Source: Aquilaria yunnanensis
Taxonomy: Eukaryota > Streptophyta > Magnoliopsida > Malvales > Thymelaeaceae
Length of the DNA stretch: 64,000 nucleotides
Direction: 5' to 3'
NCBI GenBank assembly: GCA_039654915.1
Contig: CM077600.1
Coordinates: forward strand, 25,714,953-25,778,952
In this document: positions 31,630 through 42,713 of the stretch, piece after piece
Position numbering within the stretch: the first letter of the stretch is position 1
Layout: the number at the start of each line of letters is the position of its first letter
The notes under the pieces: generated by a model
The model's input: only the letters and a program-made list of their open reading frames with translations
Told to the model about the DNA's origin: nothing
The model's database searches: none
Translations under genes and position numbers: made by a program

Positions 31630-32570
31630 GGTATTTTCGCCCGCACAATGCAATTGGTATTTTTTATAATAAATTTAATATAAAAAGTTAAAATAATATA
31701 TAATTAAAAAAATGTGAAAAAAATTAATTAAAGCTGAATCAACCTGAAAAATAATCAAAAGTAGGTAAATAGGAACACAATATCATATTTACTTTGAAAT
31801 AATGTATAATTTTATTATTAAAAATAATTCATTAAAAAATTTTCTCTTTTATCAACTTAAATTGTAATTTTTAATATTAATGAGAAATTTATTTATAAAA
31901 ATTTACTTTCAATTTTAGCAATTATGGACCAAATTATTTTATCAAACCATTGAGAACAATTCATACAACAACATGAAATCATGAATAATAAAATAATACA
32001 ATTAAAACACAAAATTGTGTTCAATTTAGGTTAAAAAATTAACAATTTAACCATTAAATTAATAAATAAAAAAATAAAACAAATTGACTAAACCTGAATT
32101 AACCATAATCATAGCAAGAAGTAAGCAAATTATAATGATTAAAGTTTTATTTTATAAAAAAATAAAAAAAAGCAACAAAAAAAAATTTGAATCAAGACAA
32201 AAAATGGAAAAAAACATTAGGTATTAAAGGCTTAATAATTGATCTAATGAATGTAAAAAAAGGCTTAACGTAAAAATAAATAAATTATGATAACCAATGT
32301 CTTACTTTAGAATATAGTACATAAAAACAATAAAAAAAGTTTGGAGACTAAGAGAACAAATAGAAATAATCTAGTTAAATTTTTATTAAATTTGGGGACC
32401 AAAATAAAATATGGACGGAAAATAGGGACTAACATGGAAAATAGTAGAAGCTTAGGGACTAAATTGAGATTTAACCAAAACAAAATGCGAGACAACTTAA
32501 AATTGAAAAATTGCAAAATAGACTCTAAAAAACACGATCATCTAAGGGGATTAAACTTATGAAAAGGTCA
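31630..32570. repeat. AT-rich repeats related to 26.2-27.0 kb
   Basis: Diverged units share AACCATTAA(A/C)TTAATAA, GATTAAAGTTTTATTTTA and AAAAAGCAACAAAAAA-type words with the array left of the remorin gene. The last part (32340-32560) has a recurring GGGACTAA(A/C) phrase. The open frames here arise from low complexity. Confidence 0.45.
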
Positions 32571-33829
32571 ATTACATTTGAAAAAAGGACAAATAAATAG
32601 GCAAAAGAAAAAAAAGAAAGTACATAGTGACATTAGCTGTAATATAATCAATATAAGTAATTGATGGAACAATATAAAAGGATAAGACTTATCTTGATAT
32701 TAAATAAAATTTTAGTATAGATAATTGTAAACGCACAGAGTAGTCAACTGAAGATGTGTTTATATAATATCCAAATAGCATTAAAGATAACAAACAAAAA
32801 ATGATTAAAACAATTTTATTAATCAATTCAAATCAAACCATTAATAGAAAGAAAAGTTCTGGTGTTTATTGTAGAGAAAGAAAACTTTTGGTGTTTATAG
32901 TGTAGAATAACATTACATAATATACATGCATAAGTTTTTTAGATTTTTACTCACTAATGAATTAGTGATAAAATGAAACCTTTTAAGAAGCATGCATTCA
33001 TGCATAATATAAATTGTCCACTCATTTCAACTAATCAAAATTTTAAATTGAATTTATGTAAAATGCTCATGGATTATGACAAATTGCCCACTCATTTCAA
33101 CTAATCAAAATTTTCAATTAAATCTATCTAAAATGCTTATTCATTATGAAAAGTGTGCATTTATTTAACTAATCAAAACTTTGAATCAAACCTATATAAT
33201 TAAAACTATGAGCCAAACTATACAAAAGAAAAATATTTTTGGCATTTAATATGGTTAATAAAAGCATGTTCCTCACTTTCATTTAAGGTTTTATCATCTT
33301 AAATTTAAAGAATTATCAAAATTTTTATTTTTCTAAAATTTTAAGGCAGGTATCTGAAAGTCTGCCACACCGTGACCAAAGATCAAGACACCATTCTTCC
33401 TATCTCCTTAAAAGCAGACCATCACAAATTTTTTTTCAAAAATCATTACCCCCCCCCCCCCTCAAAAAGTATTTTGAGAAACTTTTCCATCTACCAAGTC
33501 TGCCATTTTTTTTCAATCTTCTTGTGCCAAAAGCAAAATTGATCTCTTTTTTGGGGTTGACTCACCAAAAGTGTTATATAAAATAGTTGTTACTATTTTA
33601 ATCCAAAAGTGTATCTTGCTAAACTCAAAATCATAAAGTCCAATTTACGCCAACAGAAAGTTTAAAACCCATGCTACTAGAAAATGCAAGCTAATCCAAA
33701 ACTTACCTAATCAATTTTTAAGACATATAATTTTGGTCTCACCACCAAATAAACATTGGCTTGCTTTCTTAAAAATAAAATAAAAACATAAGGTGAAATG
33801 CCCAAAAATTATTGTTCTTGCTCTGTAAA
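32571..33829. other. AT-rich intergenic region
   Basis: No gene seen. Two similar segments near 33005-33055 and 33080-33140 (TTGTCCACTCATTTCAACTA / TTGCCCACTCATTTCAACTA) form a short direct duplication. A 13-C tract lies at 33449-33461. Confidence 0.5.
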
Positions 33830-34800
33830 AACATTAGAAAATTCACAAATAATATAGAAGTTATGCCAAATTTTGATCTCACCAGTGGCATGAAAGTAGA
33901 CAATTTTGTAATATAAAATTAGTAAATAATAAAGAATAAAATTTGTAGAGAATAAAAAAATATCACCTATATATCAAAAATAATTTGGATGAGTCGTAGG
34001 TTTACTCACTCTCGTTTAGATGTTTTGTATCATACCGGTGCAGTAGCCTCAGTCATACCGCCCTCAGGATAAAATAACTTAACTATTTTATTATAATTTT
34101 ACACACACACATGCACTGTTGTGAAGTCAAACTTCACTCACATATTTCTTTACCCACTTTCTTTTAGAAAATATATAGAAAAATAGCTTTGTCAAAAAAA
34201 TTTTAGACGTTTGAGAGAATGAGAGGCCGAGAATTGTATATAAAATGATGATAAAACAAGCATATATATACAGCCATGGTTAAAAGCCATTGGGCACAAA
34301 ATAATCACACTATTAAACTCCTAGACGTTTGGACTCTTAATTTATATATTTGCATGCTTTAAGAAAATAAGTAAATGAGAGCTAAAAAATACTAATGAGA
34401 CAAATGATTAGTGTCTTAAAAATATTTATTATTTATAAGTATTATTATATTTTTATTGAAATGAAATTGTAACATTGCTTGAACCTTATTCTTTTTTGTC
34501 AAAATGAGTCATGGGTCTACCCACAGATTGAACTGTTTTATGTTGAAGGTGGCGTGATCGAGGCTACTGTACTGTTATGACATGAAACATATAAAAGAAA
34601 GTAGGTAGACCCACAACTCATCCAAATTATTTTTAATATATAGGTGATATTTTTCATAGTTTCTACAAATTTTATTCTATATCATCTACTAATTTTATGT
34701 TACAAAGCTGTTTACTTTTGTGCCACTGATAAGATTAAAATTTGACCTAAATTCTATATTTTATTATTTGTGAATTTTCTAATAGTTTTACGGTGCAATA
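33830..34800. repeat. Large inverted repeat (fold-back), about 260-bp arms
   Basis: The sequence at 33830-34075 reappears in inverted orientation at about 34520-34800. Shared landmarks are TTAGAAAATTCACAAATAAT, GTGGCA(T/C)(G/A)AAAGTA and ATATCACCTATATAT(C/T)AAAA, and both include an AATTTGGATGAGT block. The spacer is about 440 bp. A third copy in direct orientation to the left arm lies at 35383-35670. No coding capacity; the element class is not resolved. Confidence 0.65.
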
Positions 34801-35382
34801 ATAACAGTTACTCAATATGGGGAAAACAGGACTCGAAAAAAAAACAAATGGTGCTAAGAACATAGTGAGGATAAAAGGCATCAGGACGCTATAAGCTTGG
34901 GAACCCTAACTCTAACTCGATGTTGGGAAATGAAATTAGGAAGTTCTCGTTGAAAAGGATTTTTTTTTTTTCCAAAGGTATGTCTTGAACAATGCGATAA
35001 CAAAGGTCTTTGGAGTTTAGGGTATTCAAATTAGGTCACAGATTGGATTTTTTGCTGATTTCCGCCAACCTGTTCCTAGAAGAGTCTTACGCAGAGCAAT
35101 AGGTTGTTTTTGCTAGCCATCATAGACAAGTTAACCCAGGATGCAAATTGCAACCTTATATATAATATAAGGAAAGTCATGCATTGTTAGGTAGTTGAGG
35201 GACAAAAGTGCAACAAATAACAGACTTAAGATTTGAAAGGACCACTTGCACTTTCTTTCAATGAGGTTTGATATTAATTATACTTTCACCACAAATTTGA
35301 AAATATACTTTTACCTCAATTTTCACATTTCTTAAAATTTTGAAATTTAAATTTAAATATTTTGATAAATCTGTTGTTTTTG

Positions 35383-35720
35383 TACAATAAAAAATATTAG
35401 AAAAATCATAAATAATAAAAATATAGAATTTAGAACAAATTTTAAATCTCATCAGCGGCATGAAAATAGCCAATTTTGTAACACAAAATTAGTATATATT
35501 AGATAGTGAAATAGGCAAGGAAAATGTTAAAAATATGAGAAATATTACCTATATATCAAGAATAATTGGGATGAGTTATGAGCCCATCAACTCTTTTTTT
35601 GATGTTTTGTGTTATACCGATGCAGTGACCTCAGCGGCACCGCCCTTAAAATAAAACAGTCCAACCTTTTTGTAGTTCTACACACACTTGAATTATGGTA
35701 AAGCAAAGCTTCATCCACAC
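35383..35720 (+). repeat. Third copy of the 33.8-kb repeat arm
   Basis: It is collinear with 33830-34160, sharing AATTTTGTAA, TATTACCTATATATCAA, GGGATGAGT and a CCGATGCAGT-GACCTCAG block followed by ACCGCCCT. It is diverged by many substitutions. The equivalent block at 34040 reads CCGGTGCAGTAGCCTCAG. Confidence 0.6.
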
Positions 35721-38189
35721 CTTCCATTACCAATGTATTTGTATATATGTAGAGAATATTTTTTATGGATAAAAACTAAAGTATTTTGAAAGAAATGTGC
35801 TTGAGGGAATACCATATACAAAACCAAAGCCATAAAACAAATATCTAGACTTTGCTTATTTATCCATTTGGACACTAGCTATTTAGAAGTAAATAAGTAA
35901 CTAATGGTGAGAGGTATAGCTATTTGCAATTTTAATGGGCACAATATCATGGCCAAACGGCTAAAAGTGGAGTAGAAGAACTTAACGGTCAAAACAAATG
36001 AAAAAGAAAAAGAAAATTATTACTAGTAAATTTTATATTTCTTATTGAAACAATAAAATATCCAACAATCCTCTCTCAATTTCAATAAAAAAACTAAAAT
36101 AATATATATTAGGGTAAAGACAATTTATTATGTATAATAAATGTGGTGATACATTGAACTTTTACTTAATGAGTTAACTCCCTTATTTCACAATCAATAG
36201 TGGTACGACCTTGGACTATATTTGTTTGTAGACACAAGTTCACCTAACACCCATTGGTAATGGATATCCTGGCTTTTTCATGAGTGATTTAAGAATAATC
36301 TAATAAGCGATCTCACTCAAAAATTGATATAGGTGAAAATCTATCAACGGTACTCCTATAACTCTGACACCTCATTCAATAAAGAGCTACATATTCTCAT
36401 TAAGAGTAAATGTTCAACTCTCAGTTGTTATAGGATAGATACATCTACACCATAGAGATAGACGTGAGAAATAAATGTCTTAAATAATACATCTTTTAAC
36501 GGTTTTTCTATTATTCGTTCTTCTCATTCAAAACCCAAGTCCCAGGATTATTGATTTTTTGGTTGAGTATCCTCATAGGAAACTCTGTTTAATTTGGGCT
36601 TAACCCATCCTCTTGATGTAACTCTTTTAACCTTTGACTTCAAGTGAATATTTTATAAAATAAAAGTGACAAATGTTAGGGTATATTGACTACATGCAAC
36701 ACATTGCTAGCAGTGATATTTATGATTAGAGGTAGTGATAAGCATTGACCTCAAATTTTTGGGTATTTGAAAGCTACTTCAATGAATTCATATTAATATT
36801 AACACTTCTAAGATTTGAAAATTTACAGTCTCCTATCTATTTCTTTTAAATTGTTAAATAGTAACTTGTAAAATTTTAATTTAAACTACCTAATAATTAT
36901 GTTGTAGTAATTTCAACTTACATATTTTCTTCTAACTAATTGACATTTCAAAAATACTATTTTACATCTACAGAGAGAAAGGTGGTAATTTTAAATTTTC
37001 ATTAACTATAAATAAAATAATATATAGATTAAATTTACTTGCACATAATTAATATAAAGTTTAAACTAATATTGAGAAGTTGTTGTTGGAAAATATTAAA
37101 AAAAAAGGTAAAAGTGTAGACGTTTAAACCTGATGATGTAATTGTAATTTCAGCTAAGTTGATAAGAGTAACTACGAATTACACTAAATTGTAGGCAGTT
37201 AATAGACCCGATATAATAGATACAAAAAATTCCAGTTGTAAAGTTTCAAGTACAATTACATCACATTAATATACTACCTTTTGTGTGAAACTTTTTGAAA
37301 TATTTGGATCATATAAATATTAATAAAGAAAAAATATTATGAATTATTTCACTTTTATCCATTAATTCTTTCATTTCAATAAAAATAAGAAAGAAGTGAA
37401 TATTAAAATAATTATTTCAAGAATAATATAATAAAATAATTTACTAAATATGAAAATGCTACAAAAACTTGGGATAACGAAATAATAAATATTGCAAATA
37501 TAATGCAAGACAAAGTGTTACATGAGTACTTGTTGTCTCATTTTCTGCAACATTCTCTTTTCTAAGGGGGTTTCATTTGAATTGATAAAAAAATTTACAT
37601 GTGCTAAAGCTCTATTTCAAAGTATCTACACAATCATACTATGTATTATACTCTGATTAATTTTTGATGAAAAGACGAGTATGATTAGTTAACTTTTTTT
37701 CTTTTTTTGCATCCAACCATATACGGCCCAAAGATAAAAGAGTAGTATCATATGCATTGACTAGCACCTTGACGTGGAAATAAATTTTCAATAAACTGAT
37801 GATCTGACAATAATAGTTGTAATGGTAACTTATATTATCTAATACAATGATAGTGAAGGAAAAAAATTACACCACCAGTTTATAGAACCTTTGTATAGAA
37901 TATTAACTCCTTAATGACTAAAAATTTATTTAATTTATAAGGTAGAAGGGTGTGAGGAAAAAGATTATACTACATCTGTCCAAAGTCTTTGCACAATTTC
38001 AGTTTTTTTTACTTAAGTTTAATCTAAATTTATTAATATTAATATTTGCTTATTTTTTTAAAAATATTATATTGAAAAAATGTAAGTCTTGTAATTTATA
38101 AATATAAATATTTTAAAAAAATTAGTAAATATTAATATAAATAAATTTAAGTTTAACTTAAGTTACATGTTTTCCTACAATGCTTATTG
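35721..38189. other. AT-rich decayed repeat DNA
   Basis: No gene seen. 36050-36700 is less AT-rich and resembles decayed LTR-type non-coding sequence, but no LTR pair was found. 36830-37140 is a degraded relative of the fold-back MITE at 12026. 37270-37560 resembles 39360-39560. 37970-38170 has Stowaway-like internal dyads. Confidence 0.4.
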
Positions 38190-38199
38190 GTATTAAAAC

Positions 38200-38727
38200 G
38201 GGTAAATAGCATCAATGGTCCCAAATTTTTAATTCTCATTGCAGATTAGTTTGAACATTTATTTGCTTACAAATTCATCTCAAACATTTATAATTTATTA
38301 CATATTGATTTCTAATTCTAGACAGGCACAAAAGCTTGATTTACGGAGAAGAAAAATTGATAATTTAAATTATTTGTTAACAATGAAAAAATTATGGTAT
38401 AGTTTGAATTTATTGAAAGTTAGCTACCAAACAATTTAAATTCAATAACTTTTACGAATTATCTAACATTAACTTTTTAAATTATAATTTAAACTATTTG
38501 GTAACTGTTTTTTCATAAGTTTGAATTGTGTCATGATTTTCTAAAAGTTAATAAATAATTTAAACTATCAATTTTTTTTATCTATAAATCAAGTTATAAG
38601 CTTGCTTAGGATTATGGGCTAAATGCAAAGAATTATCAGGATTTGGGACCAATTTGAAATGAACTGAATGTTAGGGACCGATTTGTAATGAAAATTAAAG
38701 GTTTGAGACCACTAGTGCTGTTTACTC
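38200..38727. mobile_element. Fold-back MULE-like element (528 bp)
   Basis: Two arms of about 240 bp are inverted repeats with ends GGGTAAATAGCATCAATGGT and the inverse of GAGTAAACAGCACTAGTGGT. They are flanked by a 10-bp duplication with one mismatch (GTATTAAAAC at 38190-38199, GTATTATAAC at 38728-38737). The AT-rich core encodes nothing. Confidence 0.75.
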
Positions 38728-38959
38728 GTATTATAACTATCTTTTTCGGAGGATTAAATTGGTGTTGCTCGTTATCAGACATCAGTTCATGTCGTAGTCT
38801 TTGAACTTTTCTACCTGTAAAAAAGAGAGATTTATAATTAAATAAATTAAAAAAAATCTTTTTTGTAGAAAAAAAATAAGATAAAACCAAACAAGTTCTT
38901 TCTTGTGAGAAATAACAGTAAGCAAAAGATGAATGAAAGGAAATCAAAGATGATCCTGA

Positions 38960-39225
38960 ATCCTGATCATCGTAGGTGGTGGTTGGGAACTTTCTTGTTT
39001 GGCCTACTGGATGCCTTGCGGTGCTCTACAAAAGTGCTCGTGTCTTGTAACAGGGTCTCGAAAACAACAGGACTAGTAGTATTGTCGGTATTCAGTACGC
39101 ACGGGTTTTGTCTTTTTCTTCTTGTCTGCCAAACCAGGCCAGCAGAAGTCGGGCTTTGGCCAGCAGAGCTCGGGCACCCTACCCTACGCGCAAAGCATCG
39201 CCAAACTTGTACGAAGGTGAAAACT
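38960..39225. other. Unexplained GC-rich island
   Basis: About 265 bp of markedly higher G+C than its surroundings, between two related fold-back repeats. Open frames run through on both strands (+ 38905-39294, - 38967-39251) without recognisable domains. A short internal near-repeat (GCCAGCAGAAGTCGGGC / GCCAGCAGAGCTCGGGC) is present. It may be a captured gene fragment; the origin is unknown. Confidence 0.4.
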
Positions 39226-39226
39226 A

Positions 39227-39990
39227 GGGGTAAAATATCCACTTGTCTCAAACCTTTAGTATTGGTCCAAAATTTCCTTTTTATTGTATATTAGTCTCAC
39301 AACATTATATTTCATCTGTTGAATTATTGGTTTGGTATCAAGGTTAAAAAAGTAAATTTGTTTATATGTTATTTTCACTTTTTCCATTAATTTGTACACA
39401 TAAATTAAAAATGTTGGAAAAAATTAATATTAAAATAATAGTTTAAAAAGTAATATAGTAAAGTAGTTTAATAAATATGGAAATGTCACACAAATTTTAG
39501 ACTGCTAAAAATAAAATATGTTGTAATAGTTTTGAAATGAAGGGAAAAATATGTTACATATTGTTCTCTAACCCTCAAAAAGATTGAGTTGATACAAAAA
39601 TCCAACTTATAGAGAGAAAAAATTGATAGCTTAAATGATTTATTAACTATCAAAAAATTATAACATACTTTAAATTCATTAAAAATTAGTTTTATAATAG
39701 TTTGATTTTTTAACTCTCAAAACAATAAATTTTTAAATTCTAATTTAAACTATTTGGTAATTGTTTTCCCATAAATTCCAACTATGCTAATTTTTTTTTA
39801 TAGTCAATAGACTATTTAAATTATCATTTTTTCTCTCTATAAATTGAATTTTTGTTCCAATTTTGTCTTGTATATATTTATGGACCAATATGAAAGGAAT
39901 TATAAAGGTTTAAAATCAATATGCAATGAAATGCAAGTTAATAACTAGTATGCAATGGGAATTAAAGTGTTTTTGCGACTAGTGGTGATT
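39227..39990. mobile_element. Decayed fold-back element related to 38.2 kb
   Basis: The left end GGGGTAAAATATCCACTTGT and the inverse of the right end (GATAAAAATCACCACTAGT) resemble the termini of the element at 38200. Shared interior words (AATTTAAACTATTTGGTAA, GATAGCTTAAATGATTTATT) support kinship. No target duplication was found, and the left part contains an extra AT-rich insert, so limits are approximate. Confidence 0.5.
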
Positions 39991-40048
39991 TTTATCATAT
40001 AATAAACGGATCTTACTTCAGTGGAAAACAAACAAATCTTTACTTATA

Positions 40049-41078
40049 GGCCTAATCATGCTTAGGGCCCCTTAACTTGTCTAACTCGAATGACTCAGTT
40101 TCTCAACTTAAACTCAGCATCAATGGGTCCTCTAACTTAGTAAACTAGCACGACTTAGTCTAATTGCTAACGACTGAGCATCATGTGACAATACGTGACA
40201 AAACATTGTTAGATTTTTTTGCTTGGATGTGGATTGAATTAGTCAAAATTGAAGCTAGGGTTTGAGAACCCAATTCGATAGAGATTCGAATTAGGGGAAT
40301 TGAAGTAGGATGAATGAAACCTTGGTGGTCATTGTTAAAAAGCTCACAGGCAGTGATGCACACAGTTGGATTCGCACCCTTGGTGAGAATGGAATATCTC
40401 ATCACCTTATAGATTAGCTTAAGGTACTTCATCGGGATGGCTTTGTCAAGCTCCTGGTTGATCTTGTCAATGAGAGTCGTCCAATAAGTCTTCAAATCAA
40501 ATTGGGTCTGTCTCAATTCAGTGGAAACAGACACAGAGAGGCAGCAAACTGGGAGTTGAAATCTATTGAGATGGTTAGGCCAGTAAAGGGTTAGAAAAGA
40601 AAAAAAGACAAATGAAAACACCATAATCGCTTCGAATTAAAGGATGGGAGGTGTGATTGAATTGAAGGATGTGGAAAAAGATGCAAAAAGTCGTTGCCTC
40701 TGGCACGCTATTCAAGACGTTAGACACTTTGGGGATTAAAGGTCATTGGGCACTTCAATGAAGACTCCCCACCCAAGCTTGCTTTGTTTCGCCTAGGGAT
40801 TGAAGGTCCTTGGGCACTTGGGGGACTAATTCAAAAAGTGACAATGTAGATTCATCTTCTTTCTCTTTCTCTCCCTCCACTTCTTCTTCGTACCATGCAT
40901 TAGCCACCAGATAGAGGGCAATACAATGTGCCCTCGTATGTCATCACGTGCTGCTCCTCTGTTATCCTAGGACTGACTTGTCATGAGTCATCAAGTTGGA
41001 TGACCTATTAATGCCAAATTTAAGTTGAGGGAATGATTCGTGTGAGTTAGATAAGTTAAGGGGACCTAAGGATGTGCC
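40049..41078. mobile_element. Pack-MULE carrying a GGPP synthase fragment (1030 bp)
   Basis: Terminal inverted repeats (GGCCTAATCATGCTTAGG... and the inverse GGCACATCCTTAGG...; both continue ...CCCCTTAACTT(G/A)TCTAACTC) are flanked by a perfect 9-bp duplication TTACTTATA (40040-40048 and 41079-41087), as for Mutator-like elements. There is no transposase. The interior carries minus-strand host coding sequence recognisable as part of a geranylgeranyl diphosphate synthase, plus a CT-rich leader-like stretch near 40855-40900. That makes it a Pack-MULE. Confidence 0.85.
40325..40564 (-). pseudogene. Captured fragment of geranylgeranyl diphosphate synthase
   Basis: The intact enzyme makes C20 GGPP for carotenoids, chlorophyll and gibberellins. 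An open frame (40624-40181, 147 codons) contains about 80 residues matching the N-terminal part of plant GGPPS: a VSVSTE-type transit/mature junction, FDLKTYW, INQELDKAIP, MRYSILTKG, then CITACELF. The GGKRVRP-like loop is altered to TKGANPTV, and the fragment stops before the first Asp-rich motif (DDxxD), so it cannot make a working prenyltransferase. Sequence after about 40325 in the same frame is unrelated. It lies wholly inside the Pack-MULE. Expression is unknown. Confidence 0.8.
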
Positions 41079-41739
41079 TTACTTATACCAGAACTAATAA
41101 GATGATTAGTGATAGACAAAGAAAATTTTGCTCGGATAAAAGAAATAGCTTTATAAATATTCTAATTGCTGAAATTAATGCAATTTTTTTCCTTATATAC
41201 TAAATAACATCAATATTATCTAGAAAAATAAAAAGGAATATATGTGGAAAATATTTTAATAAAACCTTTTTAATATTGTTGTTCTTGGTAAATATAAATG
41301 CAAACAAATCATGCTTAAGTTTTCATCTTTAATTACTACTATTTATTACGTTATACTCCATTTTATATTATCTCGCTCTTATTCCGTTTTTTGAGGTCTC
41401 AAATTATTTGCAGAAAGGTAAAAAAAATCTGTTATTCATTTTTATTTTTTTAACAATTAAAAACTCACTAAAAGTATAATCATCTTAAATTTTGGAAAAA
41501 GGTTAAGGGGACAACTTTTGAGTTTAGGATATGGAGGGAGTGGATGTTTTTATGCTCCCCTGTTTGTGTGGCCCTCTCACCCGGTCCATATATGCATGCT
41601 TCGGTTCATGGACGAGGCTTAGAAAAGCATGGGTTTGGGCTTTGTAATGTCTCGAACTGGGCCTACAGTGCAACGCCACTAACACTGTCCGGGGCAGCAG
41701 CAGCTCTCTTTCCACTTCGACATACAATAGAATTAATTC

Positions 41740-42273
41740 GGCCTAAATTCACAATTCACCCCTAAACTTTGTTGACTCAGACACTTCACCCCTTCAACTA
41801 TGAATCATGGCAAATCAGCTTCCAAACTTTGTAAACTGGGACACATAATTCCTTCCATCTGATAGAAATGTTCTTTTGGGTTTCCAAGGGACTTATATGA
41901 CAATAACATTGAACAGGATGACCGAACTTGACATTTTAGCATATTACTATTTGAGAGTTTGTATTCCTCCGCAGCTTCATATATAGGAGATCAAAGAGTT
42001 CCTTAAAAAATTGGGAGCATCCTCAGTATGCTAATTAAAATTATAGAAGAAGATGAACTGTTAAATAGTAATTGTTAAAATGCCAAATTCAACCTCCTTG
42101 TTTAGTGTTATTGTCATTTAAACTCCTAAAAAATGCAAAAGAATATTTTTATCAGTTAGAGGGGTTATGTATCCCAGTTTACAAAGTTTTGGGGCTGAGT
42201 TGGTTCGATTCATAGTTAGAGGAGTTAAGTGTCTGAGTTAGCAAAGTTGGGGGGTGAATTGTGGATTTTGGCC
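41740..42273. mobile_element. MULE-like MITE (534 bp)
   Basis: Terminal inverted repeats GGCCTAAATTCACAATTCAC and the inverse GGCCAAAATCCACAATTCAC are flanked by a perfect 10-bp duplication GAATTAATTC (41730-41739 and 42274-42283). The arms extend about 180 bp with imperfect pairing (CAAAGTTTGG and GACAC/CTGGGACACATAA words on both sides). No coding capacity. Confidence 0.85.
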
Positions 42274-42713
42274 GAATTAATTCAGCATCCAGGTGAGGTC
42301 CCCGGCACCCAGTTAATGAATACGCAATTACTTATAATTAAACAAAATAATATATTCTGAAGCTTTTATGTAGTTCAATCAATTCCTTAATATTCTCAAT
42401 TACCAAAACTCAATCCGAAATTTGAATATCAATTTAATGAAGACGACATAAACAAACTTCTAATATTCGTAGAAGAATCTGGTGAAGATTTGGTGAGTTA
42501 ATTTATTAGTTTTTCCAAACCCAATCACATCACATCTGGGAAAAAGAAAAACTCTCTCTTTTGAATTAGTTGGGGCCATAGTGAAATTCCAGAATCTGAT
42601 CTCAGATACTGAAAATGAGAAAATTGCTTCTCTTTTTATACAGAAGAAAACAGAGAAGCAATTTTATTCTCGTAACACAATAACAAAGGGGCCTGGTCTC
42701 TCAATCTTTTCCA

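Noticed and set aside
36050..36720. LTR retrotransposon fragment
   Set aside because: The composition is suggestive, but no second LTR, PBS, PPT or coding domain was found, so it is left as undefined repeat DNA.
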